A stretch of DNA of 6,410 nt from Candidatus Krumholzibacteriia bacterium (GTDB lineage Bacteria; Krumholzibacteriota; Krumholzibacteriia; LZORAL124-64-63): assembly GCA_016744275.1 (NCBI GenBank), contig JADGEP010000229.1, positions 1 to 6,410 of the forward strand. The letters are read 5' to 3'. Below the pieces are notes generated by a model. The model saw only the letters and a list, made by a program, of their open reading frames with translations. It searched no databases and was not told where the DNA came from. The translations under genes were made by a program, and so were the position numbers. This document shows positions 5,658 to 6,410 of the stretch, one piece after another. The first letter of the stretch is position 1; each line of letters opens with the position of its first letter.

Positions 5658-6410
5658 CTAGAAATGGTACCCCACCGACCCGGTGAAGACCGTGCCGGGC
5701 ATTTGCACGCCGGGCACTTCTTCGTAGCGCCGGTCTGACAAATTGGTGCCTGCAAAACTGGCCAACCACCCCGACTTGCCCTGCCAATCGATCCGGCTAT
5801 CGAGGACAAAGAACTCCTGAAAATCATCCGGGCCACCGGAGTGTTCGACATAGCGGCCGGTCAGGGTCCAATGCAGGTTGCGGTGCAGGGCCACCGTGGC
5901 GTTGGCCAGCAGCACATTGCGCGGCACCAACAGGGTGTACTTGCCTTCGAAGCCGGATGGCAACTCGCTGTCCTTATCGATTCGGGACCAACCCAGGCCC
6001 AGGCGATGGCCGGCGCCGTGGCGCCAGGATCCATAGACATCTCCGCCACGAGTGGTGCCCTCGGCAATGTTCAACACATGCCACAGAGGATCGCCCAGCG
6101 ATCGGGCCCACTCGATCAGGTCTTCTTCATAGCGTTCGTAGTAGGTCACCTGAGCGCTCCAGGGGCCGTCGTTGAACTCCAGGCCCGTATCCCAGGTCCA
6201 ACCGGTTTCCGGCACAGCATTGGGATTGCCCACGTTGGCAGGGTCGCGGTAGTAGAGATCGGTGAAGGTGGGCAAGCGGTACACGCTGCCGGCGCTGGCA
6301 CGAACCGTCAACCGCCGTTCCAACTCATAGGAAACCGCGCCCGAGCCCGAGAACCGGGCATCGTAGTTCGTCTGCCGGTCGACCCGGCCGCCGGCTTGCC
6401 AGCGCAAGGG
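5658..6410 (-). CDS. TonB-dependent outer-membrane receptor, BtuB-like, C-terminal part
   Basis: This is the C-terminal part of a 22-strand outer-membrane barrel that imports a scarce ligand using TonB energy. About 250 residues are visible; the plug domain, TonB box and signal peptide lie beyond the right edge. The frame stays open to the last base, and the TTG at 6407-6405 is an internal Leu, not a start. Counting from that Leu, the barrel motif YRLPTFTDLYY (43-53) is followed by GNPNAVPETGWTWDTGLEF, the usual NPxLxPE strand of BtuB/cirA-type receptors. A run of amphipathic strands then leads to the last segment, TNLSDRRYEEVPGVQMPG, and to the C-terminal GSVGYHF, whose terminal Phe is the expected barrel-assembly signal. 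The closing block resembles E. coli BtuB (ANLFDKDYETV...), but this does not show that cobalamin is the ligand. A metallophore or another small compound is equally possible. It is the first visible gene of the operon with the lipoprotein at 4803-5639. Confidence 0.93.
   Translation of the reverse strand, partial: PLRWQAGGRVDRQTNYDARFSGSGAVSYELERRLTVRASAGSVYRLPTFTDLYYRDPANVGNPNAVPETGWTWDTGLEFNDGPWSAQVTYYERYEEDLIEWARSLGDPLWHVLNIAEGTTRGGDVYGSWRHGAGHRLGLGWSRIDKDSELPSGFEGKYTLLVPRNVLLANATVALHRNLHWTLTGRYVEHSGGPDDFQEFFVLDSRIDWQGKSGWLASFAGTNLSDRRYEEVPGVQMPGTVFTGSVGYHF

Overview
The window comes from a GC-rich (roughly 60% by eye) Gram-negative bacterium. The Gram-negative call rests on the C-terminal half of a TonB-dependent outer-membrane receptor and a lipoprotein with a clear lipobox. 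The housekeeping genes tyrS and aroA give no secure lineage, and no mobile element, CRISPR array, tRNA or rRNA is visible. It looks like ordinary chromosome.

Layout from the left end. A possible start of a leftward gene lies at 39..1, with a good ribosome binding site and 13 codons visible. Positions 40-475 hold no convincing gene. They do contain the most unusual signal in the window: an 11-bp perfect inverted repeat (195-205 and 331-341) that, read on the minus strand, encloses a set of nested helices and is followed by a run of six T. This looks like a structured RNA of about 158 nt with its own terminator, lying just downstream of tyrS. Next come two leftward genes, aroA (EPSP synthase, shikimate pathway) followed by tyrS (tyrosyl-tRNA synthetase), 119 bp apart. 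A 123-bp divergent region then separates aroA from a rightward MATE-family efflux transporter. The MATE gene meets, tail to tail, a leftward pair: a TonB-dependent receptor (cut by the right edge) followed 18 bp later by a lipoprotein of the AIM6-like PI-PLC/GDPD fold. The two converging stop codons share the tetranucleotide CTAG.

How the genes work together: aroA and tyrS sit on the same strand, and both concern aromatic amino acids (making the chorismate precursor, and charging tRNA with tyrosine), though no shared control element was seen. The receptor and the lipoprotein are almost certainly one operon, which suggests that an outer-membrane uptake system and a surface or periplasmic phosphodiesterase-like enzyme act on related substrates. 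The MATE pump is probably an independent transcription unit. The novelty in this window lies in the untranslated element next to tyrS and, to a lesser degree, in the receptor/phosphodiesterase pairing; the rest is well-known families.
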